Below the pieces are notes generated by a model. It ran no database searches. It saw only the letters and a program-made list of their open reading frames with translations, and was not told the origin of the DNA. From NCBI GenBank assembly GCA_030248065.1, contig JASAMV010002756.1, forward strand, positions 1 to 64,000: DNA of 64,000 bases, given 5' to 3'. Made by a program: the position numbers and the translations under genes. Positions 29,874-41,452 of the stretch are shown here, piece by piece; position 1 is the stretch's first letter, and each line of letters begins with the position of its first letter. This stretch comes from Rhynchonema sp. JSB1_4. Its lineage: Eukaryota > Nematoda > Chromadorea > Monhysterida > Xyalidae.

Positions 29874-32800
29874 TCACATGAGGAACTTTTTATTCAGGAA
29901 GTAGATCAGCTCATTCACATTAAAATCGACTTTGTTGAATAACTGCACAGTCTCATTACCATCGTATTGTTCTTGGAGAAGATCCTATAACATTTTGGAT
30001 TTACAATTTTTCCATCCGCAAATATTTACATATGTACGCAAAAATTCAAGATTGTGAAACTGAAACACACAAACCTGGAAACGAATTTCACTAGTTTTCG
30101 ATTCCTTTTCGCCACTAAATTTCCCGGTGGCTTCGAATGAACCAGGCGTCTCCGAAGATCGGAACTCAACCACCAGACCTTTGGCACTGGAAATTTTGCA
30201 TTAATTTTTTTAGATTACAGATAAAAAAAACAAATCAATTGTTCGCAAACGTTTTTTCGCTGTTCTCCATGGGCACAATCAGATTTTTCTTCAACAACTT
30301 ATCGCCCGTGTACTTGACAGCTTTGCTCTGCGTTGTCCAACTGCGACGTTGTTTGCCGCCATTCGTGCTGCTGTGGTCGTCCGTGTGACCGCGTTTGCTG
30401 GAAAATATGTATTGATTCTTGTATTTATTGTGAAACATCAGCCAGCCGGCAGTATGGATTTTGTGCTTGATTGTACTGTCACGCAGATAAATTATTTTGT
30501 GAATCCAAGGCGATGGGCGAGTGTCAAAACTTGGTAACCGAATATCAGATTGGGCCTGCCCAACGCACGTATGTACGTATAACGCATGTTCCCCGTAGGT
30601 TTTGTTGTGAAGGGCATTTCGATAATTACTGCCAATAACGTAAAAGTATAATAACCATAACTGATGAGCAACTTTGACCCTGGTCGAAATTAGTGCCTTA
30701 TCAGTAATCTCACAGCATTAGCCGCGTGATCGAGGCACGTCCGATCCACTTGAATCCGACACCTAATACCAAGTCTGTGTGATAATGCCAAACTTTCACG
30801 CCCTAAAACAAAAAAATCATAATTCCTAACTTGACTTTGGGCGCCAGATTCTGCAGACAGCCAGCGATATACTGCCGATAGCATTCGGCCGATTCGTCAA
30901 AGTACTTTTGTTTGGCCTCTAAAGCTGCGATTGTGGTGCGAAGTCTGGCCAGTTCGTCATGCCGCTGCGCGCGATACTCACGCTCGTGACGCACATCCTG
31001 AATTGGCAGGGTGGAGTTCTGGTTGCCTGATTCGTAAAGGCAACATCAATTTTTGTGATATGCAGCTGGTATGATACAGCACACTTGGCAAGTATGTAGC
31101 GTCACCAGTGGCGATTTGAAGGGCTCAAAGTTGACCGCAGTTATGTTACCTACTCGTTGGAGGACTTTTTACTTTCCGAAGTACCGTAATTTGACTCACA
31201 TGAGCAATGGCACTGATCAGCCCCTGATAGTCGTCTTTGGCCGAAACCCGTCCCAGACTTTCGAGTTGCTCCAAATTCTCCGTAACGATCGTTTGTAACT
31301 CGTCCAAGCTCGACACTTGAGTGGGGTCGTAGCTGAATCGATTGGCCTCGGCTCGGGCCTTACGATTGCCGATTAGGTCGATGTATTTGAGACGCTGAAG
31401 AAATAAAATTAGGAAAGAATGTGGTCATTAATCAATAAATGAATAAAGCAATCAATCAATTAACCAACCTCTTCATTTGTAGGAGTCGTCTTCAACATTG
31501 TTGTCAACGAGTCACCGGCTTGGCACAGCATCAGATCAACGACGAGCTTCTTGGTTCTGAAGGAAAAGATGTTTATACATAAATCTGTCTTTTCTTGTTT
31601 CGTAAATCAGAAACACTTGAGGGTTCCTGACCAACCTGAGGAACAAGTTTTGTTCCTTTGAACTCGAAGGCGAAACGGGCATATTGTGGGAACAGGACAG
31701 GGACAGGGTCAGTTGGGTCTGCGCCAGTTCTTGTTCGTCGGCAACGTTGATACCTAAAGTAACCTGATTTCCTTCGATTCAATCTACTTTTTTTACAAAA
31801 ATGTTATCTTTAAAATGGTCACCAACCGAGCAATTCACCTAGCGTCGGCGGTTTGCGACCGAGTTTCTCCATCATTTCGCCCATTCGATCGTCGCCGTCA
31901 CAGATCAGGCTCATGTTCTCGCCGCAGACCTGGAGGTCAGCATGTTACCTCAACTTACATATTTAAATGAAATGAAAGAGAAAATATACCTGATGCACGA
32001 GCAGTATGTCAGCCACGAGCATGTAAACGGTCGGTTTTCGGACGGCCGTCAGATCGGAGATCGGATCGAAGCCCAGCACCACTTCGGGAGCACCGACTTT
32101 GCACACTTGCGTCATAAAATCGCTGAAACATCGAAATGGATTGATAGCGGATCTTTTGAAACCGGACCAAGACTCGGACCGACCTGATACGAATGTGATA
32201 CGTTTTGATGAACGGGTGTAGACCGGATAGATATTCGTTTTCGGCTTCGTACTGGAACAAAATGATGAGTTTATTTACCAATAACTTTTTATTATAAATT
32301 TTTTTCGAACAAAACCAGTCTCAGACAAGGACATACATACCCCTTTGTTCAGTGTCGCAAAAAGCAGGAGTTTCGCGACCGAAGTCAGTTTCTTCCTGTC
32401 ATTCGTGTTCACCGACGAGCTCTGTGATCCTCCAGCGCCGCCGGTTGCGGAGGGTTGACCGGTGCTACTGCCCCCAACGTTGGTGATGCACGAGTATAGA
32501 TAATGGTCGAACAGGAAACGTCCCACGGCCTGAGCAGTGACAGTCGAGTATGCAGACTGTATCGGTTTCAATTGATGGATTTTTTTACCAAAATTCATTG
32601 CTCACTTTAGATTTTCGGCATGTGTATAGGGTTTTACACAAAAGAGATATGTTGACGACGCTGACTTTGACCAGCGTGAAAGTTTTTTGAAATAACTGTA
32701 CACTGGTCAAATTTGTGGCATCAGAAGTAACTTCATGTAATATTCTTAAAGTCACTTGGTGGTTGATATGACTAAAGCAGATCAGATCCAATCTGGAAGC

Positions 32801-35800
32801 TTGATTCGTGCTAAATGTCAACGATTACAACAACCCAACTCCAGCAAAGCCCATGAAACATCACCCACCTTGTTCACATCGCTGGCACTGGCATCAGGCA
32901 ATTGGCTCTGCAACGTCTCCCTTAGTGTGGAGCACAACAGTCTCAACATGTAAGGCACGTCCTCCACGTGCGCACCAATTGTGTCCCCGAACATTTTGGC
33001 CCATTTGGTCAGGTACTCAACAGTTTCGTCGAGAACCGCTCGAACCTCGGGGTGCAACGCTGCCTCGTCGGCTTTCAGCTGAATAGAGCACCAGGCTTGA
33101 CAAGGGTGCTAATTGTGCTGCCGGATTTTCGTTTTGTCCGTCACGATCTGTCCTCTCAGACGGGCGGTGCGCCAGGTCATGGTCAGTGCGGGTAGATCAG
33201 TGGGCACGTTTGGTGACTCCAACAACAACAGCACACACACGGAGTCCCGACTGACTTACATCCAGATAAGTGGAATCCATGTACCTTGGACTTTGACAGA
33301 CATCATGAAGGTATGTTTGCAGTGAGCCGAGCCAGAAATCGCACAAAACCGGTCATACAAAAATCTGGCACACAGCCCTGTTCTATTATCATGCCCATTC
33401 AACAAAACATTGAATACATGGGACTGATCTCACCGATGCGGGTGGGTCACCAACGGCGTATTTGTAAATCTCCAGTGGCTGCGTGTTGATTTTCGACCGT
33501 TTGTCGGCGAGAAGCTGGTTGATCAGTGGGTTCAGGGCTTGTTTGAGGGCTTGTCGATCGTCGCCAATGTGCCTGGAAGAAGAAGCAGAACGTTTTTGAA
33601 GTTGAAATCAGATCCATTGAGCACGTTCTTTTGTCATTCGATACACGGCCTTTACGACACTCAATTATTTCGCACATGAGCAATGAGATCTGCTGGTCAA
33701 GCTCTTTAGGTGCACTTGGCCAAAGGCGTCCATACCGATGAGACCTGGGACCTGGTGAAACGGGCAAAACTTACTTCACGCGGATTTAAATGTTTTTACA
33801 CCAGGCGTGGAAAGCCGCAGAGCTGCCTGTTATCATGCCCATCAATAGTAACACAGCTTACAGCAATAGTTAGCAACAAAAGTCCAGAATGCGGTGCACG
33901 CGATTGGCGCAAGTGTTCCAGCGTCATGTGGTAGCCATAGGTATGTAGTCTCCATGTGCTGAGTATCGGTGAACCCGGCTGCCCAGCACCAACCGCGGGA
34001 GCCGCAACCTGGCCTTATGGTGACATCTCTGTGTCAGAGATAACAAATAAGCAATTCAACTCACTTCAACCACCCAGTGACAATCCTTGGCGCAACGGTG
34101 ATGCTTTCATTCAACGAATCCAGTGATTTCACTTTGAGACGCACTTCACGTTTGAGCGTCGACTTGAGAACGTTCAGCAGCAGCACCTCCTCCCGTCGCT
34201 GCGAGCCGTGATTGAATAATGGGAACAGCACTGAATCGATGAAATGACCAACTCGGGTGTTCGTGATCACTACTAGCAGCCTGAAACATCAACTTTGCGT
34301 AATTAAAACATTGTGGACACACGTTGCTTTATCATCGTGCAGCGATTGCTGTGAAACATCAACAAATCTGGTAGATTGACAGTCTAGATAATGTTTGTGG
34401 GGAAGACTATCAACTGCTGCATCCCTCCACAACACAGGTTTACACGCTTGGGCGTGAGTGGGCCGCCTATATCTAAAGTTTGCTTTTCGATGCAGAAGTC
34501 TCATGTCGAGGCCAAACTGAACAATAATTGCTGTGTGTTGTCGCATCTGGGGAAGTTCCACAGTTACTTTGTAGCCTTAACACCTTTCATTGAAACATCA
34601 CCAACTTGGACAAATATCCCGGTTCGGTCTGCAGATGGTACAACAAATGTTGGTAGGCATGAACCCTGTCCTGGTATGCCTTCATAATCGTGCTATTTCG
34701 TCGCAATGTCGGTGTGGGTGCATGACTCGATGAAACATCGCCGTTTTCCTGTGATTTTTGGTTGGACGTTGATGCGGCCAGATGTTTTTCGTGTTTGATC
34801 ACGTCCTGAAACGAATACAGATTATTCAGTCGCCCTTGAAACATCAGGGAGTTCGTATTTATACCTCAACGCCTAGTCTGTTTTTGATGAGCAGTCCGAT
34901 TTTGACGTCCATGATGCGCAGGTTCTCTTCGAGCTTGCGATTCGTCCGCACCATAGCGGCCAACTCGCTCTTCAGTGTCTCGAGCTCTGCAAAAACGCAT
35001 TTGGTTCCAAAAATATTTCGACGATTTGTAAATTTCGAAACATTAATTGGAAAAACAGAAAACACGAACCTAATTCCTCCTCATAATCAAGCTCGGTGCG
35101 CTCCAGCAGCTGTGCGAACATTCGCACAACTCGCAGCCGTGGATGGTCAGAGAAAGCTGAGAAAATAGAATAAACTTTACAATTTTGAAACAAAAATCTA
35201 AGAAAAACACCAACCGAGCTCCTGATAGTCCTTCTTTCCCGTATTTTGTCGATAGAATTTCTGAATCTTCTTGGCCGCCGTCAGCTGCCGATTCTGTTCG
35301 TCGAATCTCCTGTTCTCGTGTTGCACAATTTGCTGGAGAGAAAAGTGCACAACTCTAACATTTTTTCCAGACACTTTGTGCAATTTGTTCAAAACTAAAC
35401 ATTCGCTCACCACAATCTCAGCCTGACTCAGCCAGTCATCTTCGCTTGGGTCAATCGGGGAGTCGCACTTTTCCAATTTGCATTCTCCCGTGGCCCGATC
35501 AACTGATATCGCGAAGGGATACTGTTTATCGGACGGAAATTGATGCCAATGGTAGGGAACGGGCATCTCAACTGAAAATATTCAGCATAGATATTGAGTT
35601 TTTTGACAGCTTCAGCCTGAATATTCAAGCAAACCTTTCTTCTTTGTTCTTTCCTGGCCCAATGCATCCACCACGGCTGTTTTGAGCTGCTCTTGTGGTT
35701 TCACTCTCACCGGAGCATTGAGTGCTGACGCGTTTTGCTCTAACGTCTCATAGACCACATCAGCATCCAGTGGATCGGACTCGAGTGCCCTGAATTTTAA

Positions 35801-38800
35801 ACGAAACATTGAGTCAGCCTATCCTATTCATAACTACATAGGAAATTCCGTTATCTTCGGTCAAGAATATTCACACAGAGTAGAGCTTCAGGACACACCG
35901 GGAGTTAAAAGCGTCAAAATGTTCATTACGAAGACGCTGGACAGTATTAATGTTTTGAAACATCACCAACAACACCGATGAGTACCTGTTCACCGCTGTC
36001 ACAGCCTGCGCACTGGTCATGGCATTGAGCACATCTTGGTTCACGTCCAGTATGGCCTGTTGCACGTCGTCAAAGGTCAGCGGCTGAAACATTGTGGGGA
36101 TAATTTTTCAAACCAATTTTTGGAATGGAACATCTGTGAATTGCCAAAACACCGTACATTGCCACTCTGCTGCGCCGCTTTCAACAATTCTGCCAATCTG
36201 TGATGATAGAGTGCCAGATGGTCGGCTTGCACGTCAATCAATGGGGACTGAGCGTCATGCAGTAGGGACAGCAAGCTCGCCTGGTCGTTTGAATCAACCG
36301 CAGCCAAACAGCGTTCCAGCAGATCGGCGTCTGAAGAGAAGTAATCTTTTATGTTAAATTAAAGTTTCAGCTACGTTCAATGTTTATGAGTAGTAATATT
36401 AAAAAAATTATCGAACGTTGCTCTTCGAGCGTCCACGGCTCATTGCCTTCGTCCACAATGCGACGAATCTGTTTCCAAGTGAGCAGTCGGCCATCCTGAA
36501 AGTCGCCCTTGTTGAATCAGGTCATCACGTTTTCGAATAAATTCAAATCCAAACCTGTTTCGCTTTCTGTTCAGTCATTTTTCTCAAATATCTTTTGTCG
36601 TTTCTGTCCTCAACCGTCTTCAATTGCAACAGTGGGCTGGTCAATGCTTGCAGCACTTGCGCCTTATCATTTGCATCCACCGCCTCATTGACTTGTGATA
36701 CTGCATTCACCACTGGAAAAGGGCACAAGAAGCGTTCATGCTTTTTCAATAAAATAAAATAAAAAATTTAGAAAGTTAAGAAAATAAAACTAACATTCAA
36801 CAGTTTCGAGCACTTGTCCGTATCCGAGTGCTGCGTCCTGACTTCTGCGCAAATGTCGCAATTCAAACAAATAGAGTGATCCGGCTTGGGCATGGACAGC
36901 CGGGAGACGGAATGCGGGCTCGGATAGCAGCTTGACGCATGATTCCGCGTCACCGTCAACTTGCAGGCAGTGCTCGAGATGCGCAAGGAAGTGCTGTTCT
37001 GTAGCGGAAAACTACCATGGATTGACATGTGTACCTTTTTGCAAAAAAATTACAATTGATGAATTGCAGATCAATGTGCTTTACGGTTGCCTGTTTCTTG
37101 TCTTCGCAGATAAGCGGTGCACCGGGTCATCGTCAGTGCGAATGCACAAGATGGCCAATTGGCTCCAAACATGTCTGCAGACACACCCAGCTGGTTTTGT
37201 GCTCCTATGTGCATAGCTGCTTGTGCTTTTGCATCGCTTAGATCCGATTATCGCTATCGATGGGCATGATAACAAGAGGTCAATTCACGTGTTCATGGGC
37301 CGAATTATCGAAACGCTCGCCATAACCACGCTGTGAAACATCACCCAACCAACCATTGACATCATAAATGGCACGTTGTATCTCATCGTGCGTCAACAAC
37401 AGATCGTACATGTCAATCTGTTCATCATTTGCATGCCCATTGAGCGCACTGGTCTTGGCCGACTTCATTTCTACCAATTTGTCCCGGTATTTCTGCGCAA
37501 GCGGCTCCAGAACGTGCTCCAGTTGGGCGTTTGGGTCTTGCAACGCAGTTAGCAGGGTTACGGTATCGTCCTCGTTCGCCAGGCATTCGTTGATTCGACG
37601 GATCGCGTCGTGCACTGGAAGGATGTATGGCTGGTTGGCTGATGCTTCAAATGTAAAGCATGGTCAAATTGAGCCATACCAAAATGAAATTAACAAGAAC
37701 AAATCATAACGCACATTTGGTTTGGTCGGGTGTCAGCTGAAAAAGATATCAACTTTTATTAAATCTATATTTCCAAGATGTGGAGAAAATCAAACAAAAG
37801 AACCGACTTCATCGATCAGCATTCCGTCGATTTTGTGGAATTCCGGCATTTTCACGCCCTTCTTTTCGAGATCGTCAGCCACCATTCTGATGTCTTCGTC
37901 TTTGAATGCTGCTGTGCCCGTCACGTCCTTGATCGAAGGCGCTAGACCACGACGGTGTAGATATTTGCTGCAAGTGCACTCTCTAGTAGACTTGGGATGA
38001 TTTTTACTTGAACTTTTGAACATGCAATGCATATTGCTTATCAACTGCAAACTTTTTGAATTCGTGTCTAGCCACAACATGCTGAATCAGTAATAAAATC
38101 TAGAATTTTAGTGCAACGCAAGCCCTAATCGTTATGGGCAATTTTTTTCGAATTTTTCGCTCAGCTGACCTCAACGCGTGCAGACAGAACACGGCGCGTG
38201 GCATGTTCTTCTTGTCATAGACATCGGTGGTTTCCGGCATGAAAACCTGAATTGTCAAGGCAGAAATTTTTAAAAGGAACCAACTTTTGGGATCGAGACT
38301 GAAAAATTTACCTCCGGCAATCCAACACTGATCATAGCGCGTCTCCATTGCATGATGTTATCGGTGTGACGAAAGTGCAATCCTGATGTTTCATATCGTT
38401 TCTCATCCGAATCGAAAATTTTCCGTTCGCTGACGATTTTCGGAGCGAAAAAATTGGACAATTTTGCGAGGACCACGCCATTTCGCATCGACTCCTCGAG
38501 CTCAACGGTGCTGGGCAGATCAGATTTGAGACATTCAGCCATCCAGCTGGAAAAAAGAGAAAATTTACAGTTTTATCGTTGACTAAACAAAAAGAGAAAA
38601 TAAGCGACTTTCTGGCCTCTTCCAATCGACACAAATATTCGTATGCCATTTTGTGCCGTCGCTCTTCGTCCATCTGATCCGCACTGATGTGGTTCTCTGC
38701 TTCTTTAAAATATGGCAGTTCTATTTTTTAAAGTTTCGGATTAAGAAAAGACAACATTTCTTCACCTGTGTGCTCCCCGTTGACTTCCACGATTGATGTC

Positions 38801-38802
38801 AT
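29874..38802 (-). CDS. IQGAP: IQGAP family scaffold protein (Ras GTPase-activating-like)
   Basis: About 30 exons run from ATG 38802 to TGA 29874. Examples in order: 38766-38802, 38609-38696, 38312-38546, 38170-38246, 37804-37967, 37345-37614, 36795-36998, 36555-36712, 36417-36495, 36158-36330, 35986-36083, 35635-35789, 35411-35571, 35215-35332, 35070-35156, 34865-34986, 34602-34805, 34065-34279, 33451-33572, 32869-33078, 32341-32556, 32184-32251, 31990-32122, 31827-31929, 31636-31753, 31469-31556, 31200-31394, 30830-30996, 30251-30397, 30075-30186 and 29874-29984. IQGAPs link Cdc42/Rac1, calmodulin and MAPK components to actin at the cell cortex. Visible parts: an N-terminal calponin-homology domain (MAYEYLCRLEEA, GLHFRHTDNIMQW, FMPETTDVYDKKNMPR), IQGAP coiled-coil repeats, an IQ motif (KKIQKFYRQNTGKK), a RasGAP-related domain and the RGCT C-terminus (YDGNETVQLFNKVDFNVN). 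Oddities: the WW-like region lacks normal tryptophans. Only one clear IQ motif is seen. The RasGAP domain lacks RYMNPAI and has a Gly/Ser-rich insert. Two junctions (34.3-34.6 kb and 33.1-33.4 kb) are unresolved. Confidence 0.93.
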
Positions 38803-39319
38803 GTTTGTAATTCAAAATTTTCAAACACTAGACGTTTTGGAATGCGTTGTTTTCCAGCGCAGGTTTCGGCACACGCTAATTTCAACAGAGTTCACATCGG
38901 AACGCATAGAAATGTGATGAAAGCAATTTTCTGAAAAAATTAAGTGGCAATTATCAGGGAACGAAGACGAAAAAAGAAGCTGTTTTTTTCGAACACTCAC
39001 GCGTCATCAAGGCAACTCAGACGAGTGTTATGTATCGGGGCATGCGCGGTAGCGCATGTCCCATATGGTTGTCCGGAGTTAGTGCCGACAGCAAAAATTT
39101 TAACTGGCCAGTAATTCCACAACAAAGCACCGATGGTTTCAATATTTAACCACAAGGTGCCTTAGGCCACCCTACATCTGCGTTCAAAATTTGACGTTGA
39201 TCGGTACCGGCGTCGTGGAGTTACGGTACCCAACGCCTCTCAAAAAGTGCAAAAACGTTCTTCTTCTTCTTCTTTCTTTCTTTCTTTCTTTTTTTTTCCG
39301 GCAAAATGTTCGTCCAAAA
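38803..39319 (-). promoter_or_regulatory. Upstream region of IQGAP
   Basis: This is the 5' flank of the minus-strand IQGAP gene, presumably holding its promoter. A palindromic GGGGCATGCGCGGTAGCGCATG stretch is near 39037. A (CTT)n/(CTTT)n microsatellite at about 39258-39292 precedes the satellite. No gene is seen. Confidence 0.35.
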
Positions 39320-40560
39320 CTCAGGGATGCATCGGACGAGAAATCTGCCGCGGTACCGGGGGTTTTGAAGGTCGAGAAACTCGGTGGTGACATTGGTTTT
39401 TGGATCCAGTACTTTTCGGAGCCAGAACCGGAACTGGAACCGGAACTCAGCATTTAGCCATGCAAATCAGTAGCACAATACTGGTCTGGTCATAAAAACG
39501 GTGCGTGCGGTATATAGGTTTTCGGGGTCGAGAAATCTAATGGCGACATTGGTTTTTGAATCCGGAGCTCTTCGGAGCCAGAACCGGAACTGGAACCGGA
39601 ACTCAGTATTTATCAGGCAAATAAGTCGCGCAATACTGGTCTCATCATAAAGACAGTGCGTGCGGTATATAGGTTTTCGGGGTCGAGAAATCTAATGGTG
39701 ACATTGGTTTTTCAATCCGAAGCTCTTCGGAGCCAGAACCGGAACTGGAACCGGAACTCAATATTTAGCGATGCAAATAAGTCGCACAATACTGGTCTGA
39801 TCATATAGACCGTGCGTGCGGCATATAGGTTTTCGGGGTCGAGAAATCTAATGGTGACCTTGGTTTTTGAATCCGGAGTTCTTCGGAGCCAGAACCGGAA
39901 CTGGAACCGGAACTCAGTATTTATCAAGCAAATAAGTCGCACAATACTGGTCTGATCATAAAGACAGTGCGTGCGGTATATAGGTTTTCGGGGTCGAGAA
40001 ATCTAATGGTGACCTTGGTTTTTGAATCCGGAGCTCTTCGGAGCCAGAACCGGAACTGGAACCGGAACTCAGTATTTATCAAGCAAATTAGTCGCACAAT
40101 ACTGGTCTGATCATAAAGACAGTGCGTGCGCTGTATAGGTTTTCGGGGTTGAGAAATCTAATGGTGACATTGATTTTTAAATCCGGGACTTTTTGGAGCC
40201 AGAACCGGAACTCAAAACTGATTCACGTGAATAAACAACACAATACTGCCCTGATCATGAAGAAAGGGGGGCGATATATAGGCTTTCGGGTCGAGAAATC
40301 TAATGGCGACATTGGTTTTTGAATCCGGAGCTCTCCGGAGCCAGAACCGAAACTGGAACCGGAACTCAGTATTTATCCAATAATGCAAATAAGTCGCACA
40401 ATACTGGCCTGATCATAACGACAGTGCGTGCGGTATATAGGTTTTCGGGGTCGAGAAACCCAACGGTGGCATTGGTTTATAAATCTGGAACTTTTCGGAG
40501 CCAGAACCGGAACTAGAACCGGAACTCAGTATTGATCAATGCGAATAAATAGTGTCATAG
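39320..40560. repeat. 155-bp tandem satellite, about eight units
   Basis: The unit is about 155 bp. GTGCGTGCGG marks successive units at 39501, 39656, 39812, 39966, 40122 and about 40424. Each unit contains GGTTTTCGGGGTCGAGAAAT, GGAGCTCTTCGGAGCC (a palindrome) and a 12-mer GGAACTGGAACC pair. Units differ by a few percent; the ends and the 40.2-kb unit are more diverged. No coding role is apparent. Confidence 0.92.
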
Positions 40561-40807
40561 TTTTATGATCTCCAATAATGTGTCAGCTGTTTATGTTTCT
40601 GGGGTCGTGGAATCTGATGGTGACATCGCTTTTTTTTACCTCTGACTTGATTGATGTGTGAAACAGTAACATGAATACAGTCAAACCATCACAAGGTGAA
40701 CCTCAAGATAGTGAATTCTTTTATATAGTGAACGAATTATCAGTGTGATCATATGTATTTTCCGTCAACCGAATGAGAAAATGCGCTTACTCGATATAAA
40801 ACAAAAA
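40561..40807. other. Spacer between the satellite and the long inverted repeat
   Basis: AT-rich sequence with no gene or repeat I can support. Confidence 0.4.
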
Positions 40808-41452
40808 TACAAGAAGAAAAATGCCTGCTGTCGCGCGGCAAGAATCAGGATATGGTTCTCGATATCCCGCTGATCGCATATAAAACACCTATACAAGATT
40901 GTTTACTCCCCAAAGTAAAAAGATATCAGTGATTACGCACAGGAGCATAAGGCGACTAAAAACATCACCGAAACAGAAGAAAAGCTTATTTGCCAAAAAA
41001 TGAACAGGATTTAGAAAGAGGCATTGCATTCCATTTGATAAGTGAATTAAAAAGCGATACGCCATCAAGGAACCATATTGCGGCCAATAGCGCAATGAGG
41101 CGACGACGGCAAGCTGTCACAAGTTCGATTCGTACTAGTAACGGCACAAAGAGTGGGTAAAACGATTATGCCTTGGCCGCAATATGGTTCCTTGATGGCG
41201 TATCGCTTTTTAATTCACTTGTCAAATGGAATGCAATGCCTCTTTCTAAATCCTGTTCATTTTTTGGCAAATAAGCTTTTCTTCTGTTTCGGTGATGTTT
41301 TTAGTCGCCTTATGCTCCTGTGCGTAATCACTGATATCTTTTTACTTTGGGGAGTAAACAATCTTGTATAGGTGTTTTATATGCGATCAGCGGGATATCG
41401 AGAACCATATCCTGATTCTTGCCGCGCGACAGCAGGCATTTTTCTTCTTGTA
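40808..41452. repeat. Near-perfect inverted repeat, 280-bp arms, 85-bp spacer
   Basis: The left arm 40808-41087 and right arm 41173-41452 are exact inverted copies apart from about one substitution (GATAAG against GACAAG in the same strand sense), with no indels. Each arm carries the same 68-codon open frame reading outward from the centre (beginning near GQYGSLMAYRF in each arm), which I regard as incidental. Such arms would form a long hairpin in RNA or single-stranded DNA. Near-identity implies a very recent origin or arm conversion. Confidence 0.93.

Noticed and set aside
39320..40560. CRISPR-like array
   Set aside because: The 155-bp units are contiguous satellite monomers without unique spacers, and the genome is eukaryotic.
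40889..41371. Two copies of a 68-72-codon hydrophobic open frame
   Set aside because: Both are the same sequence in the two arms of the inverted repeat. There is no conserved motif, so they are probably incidental.
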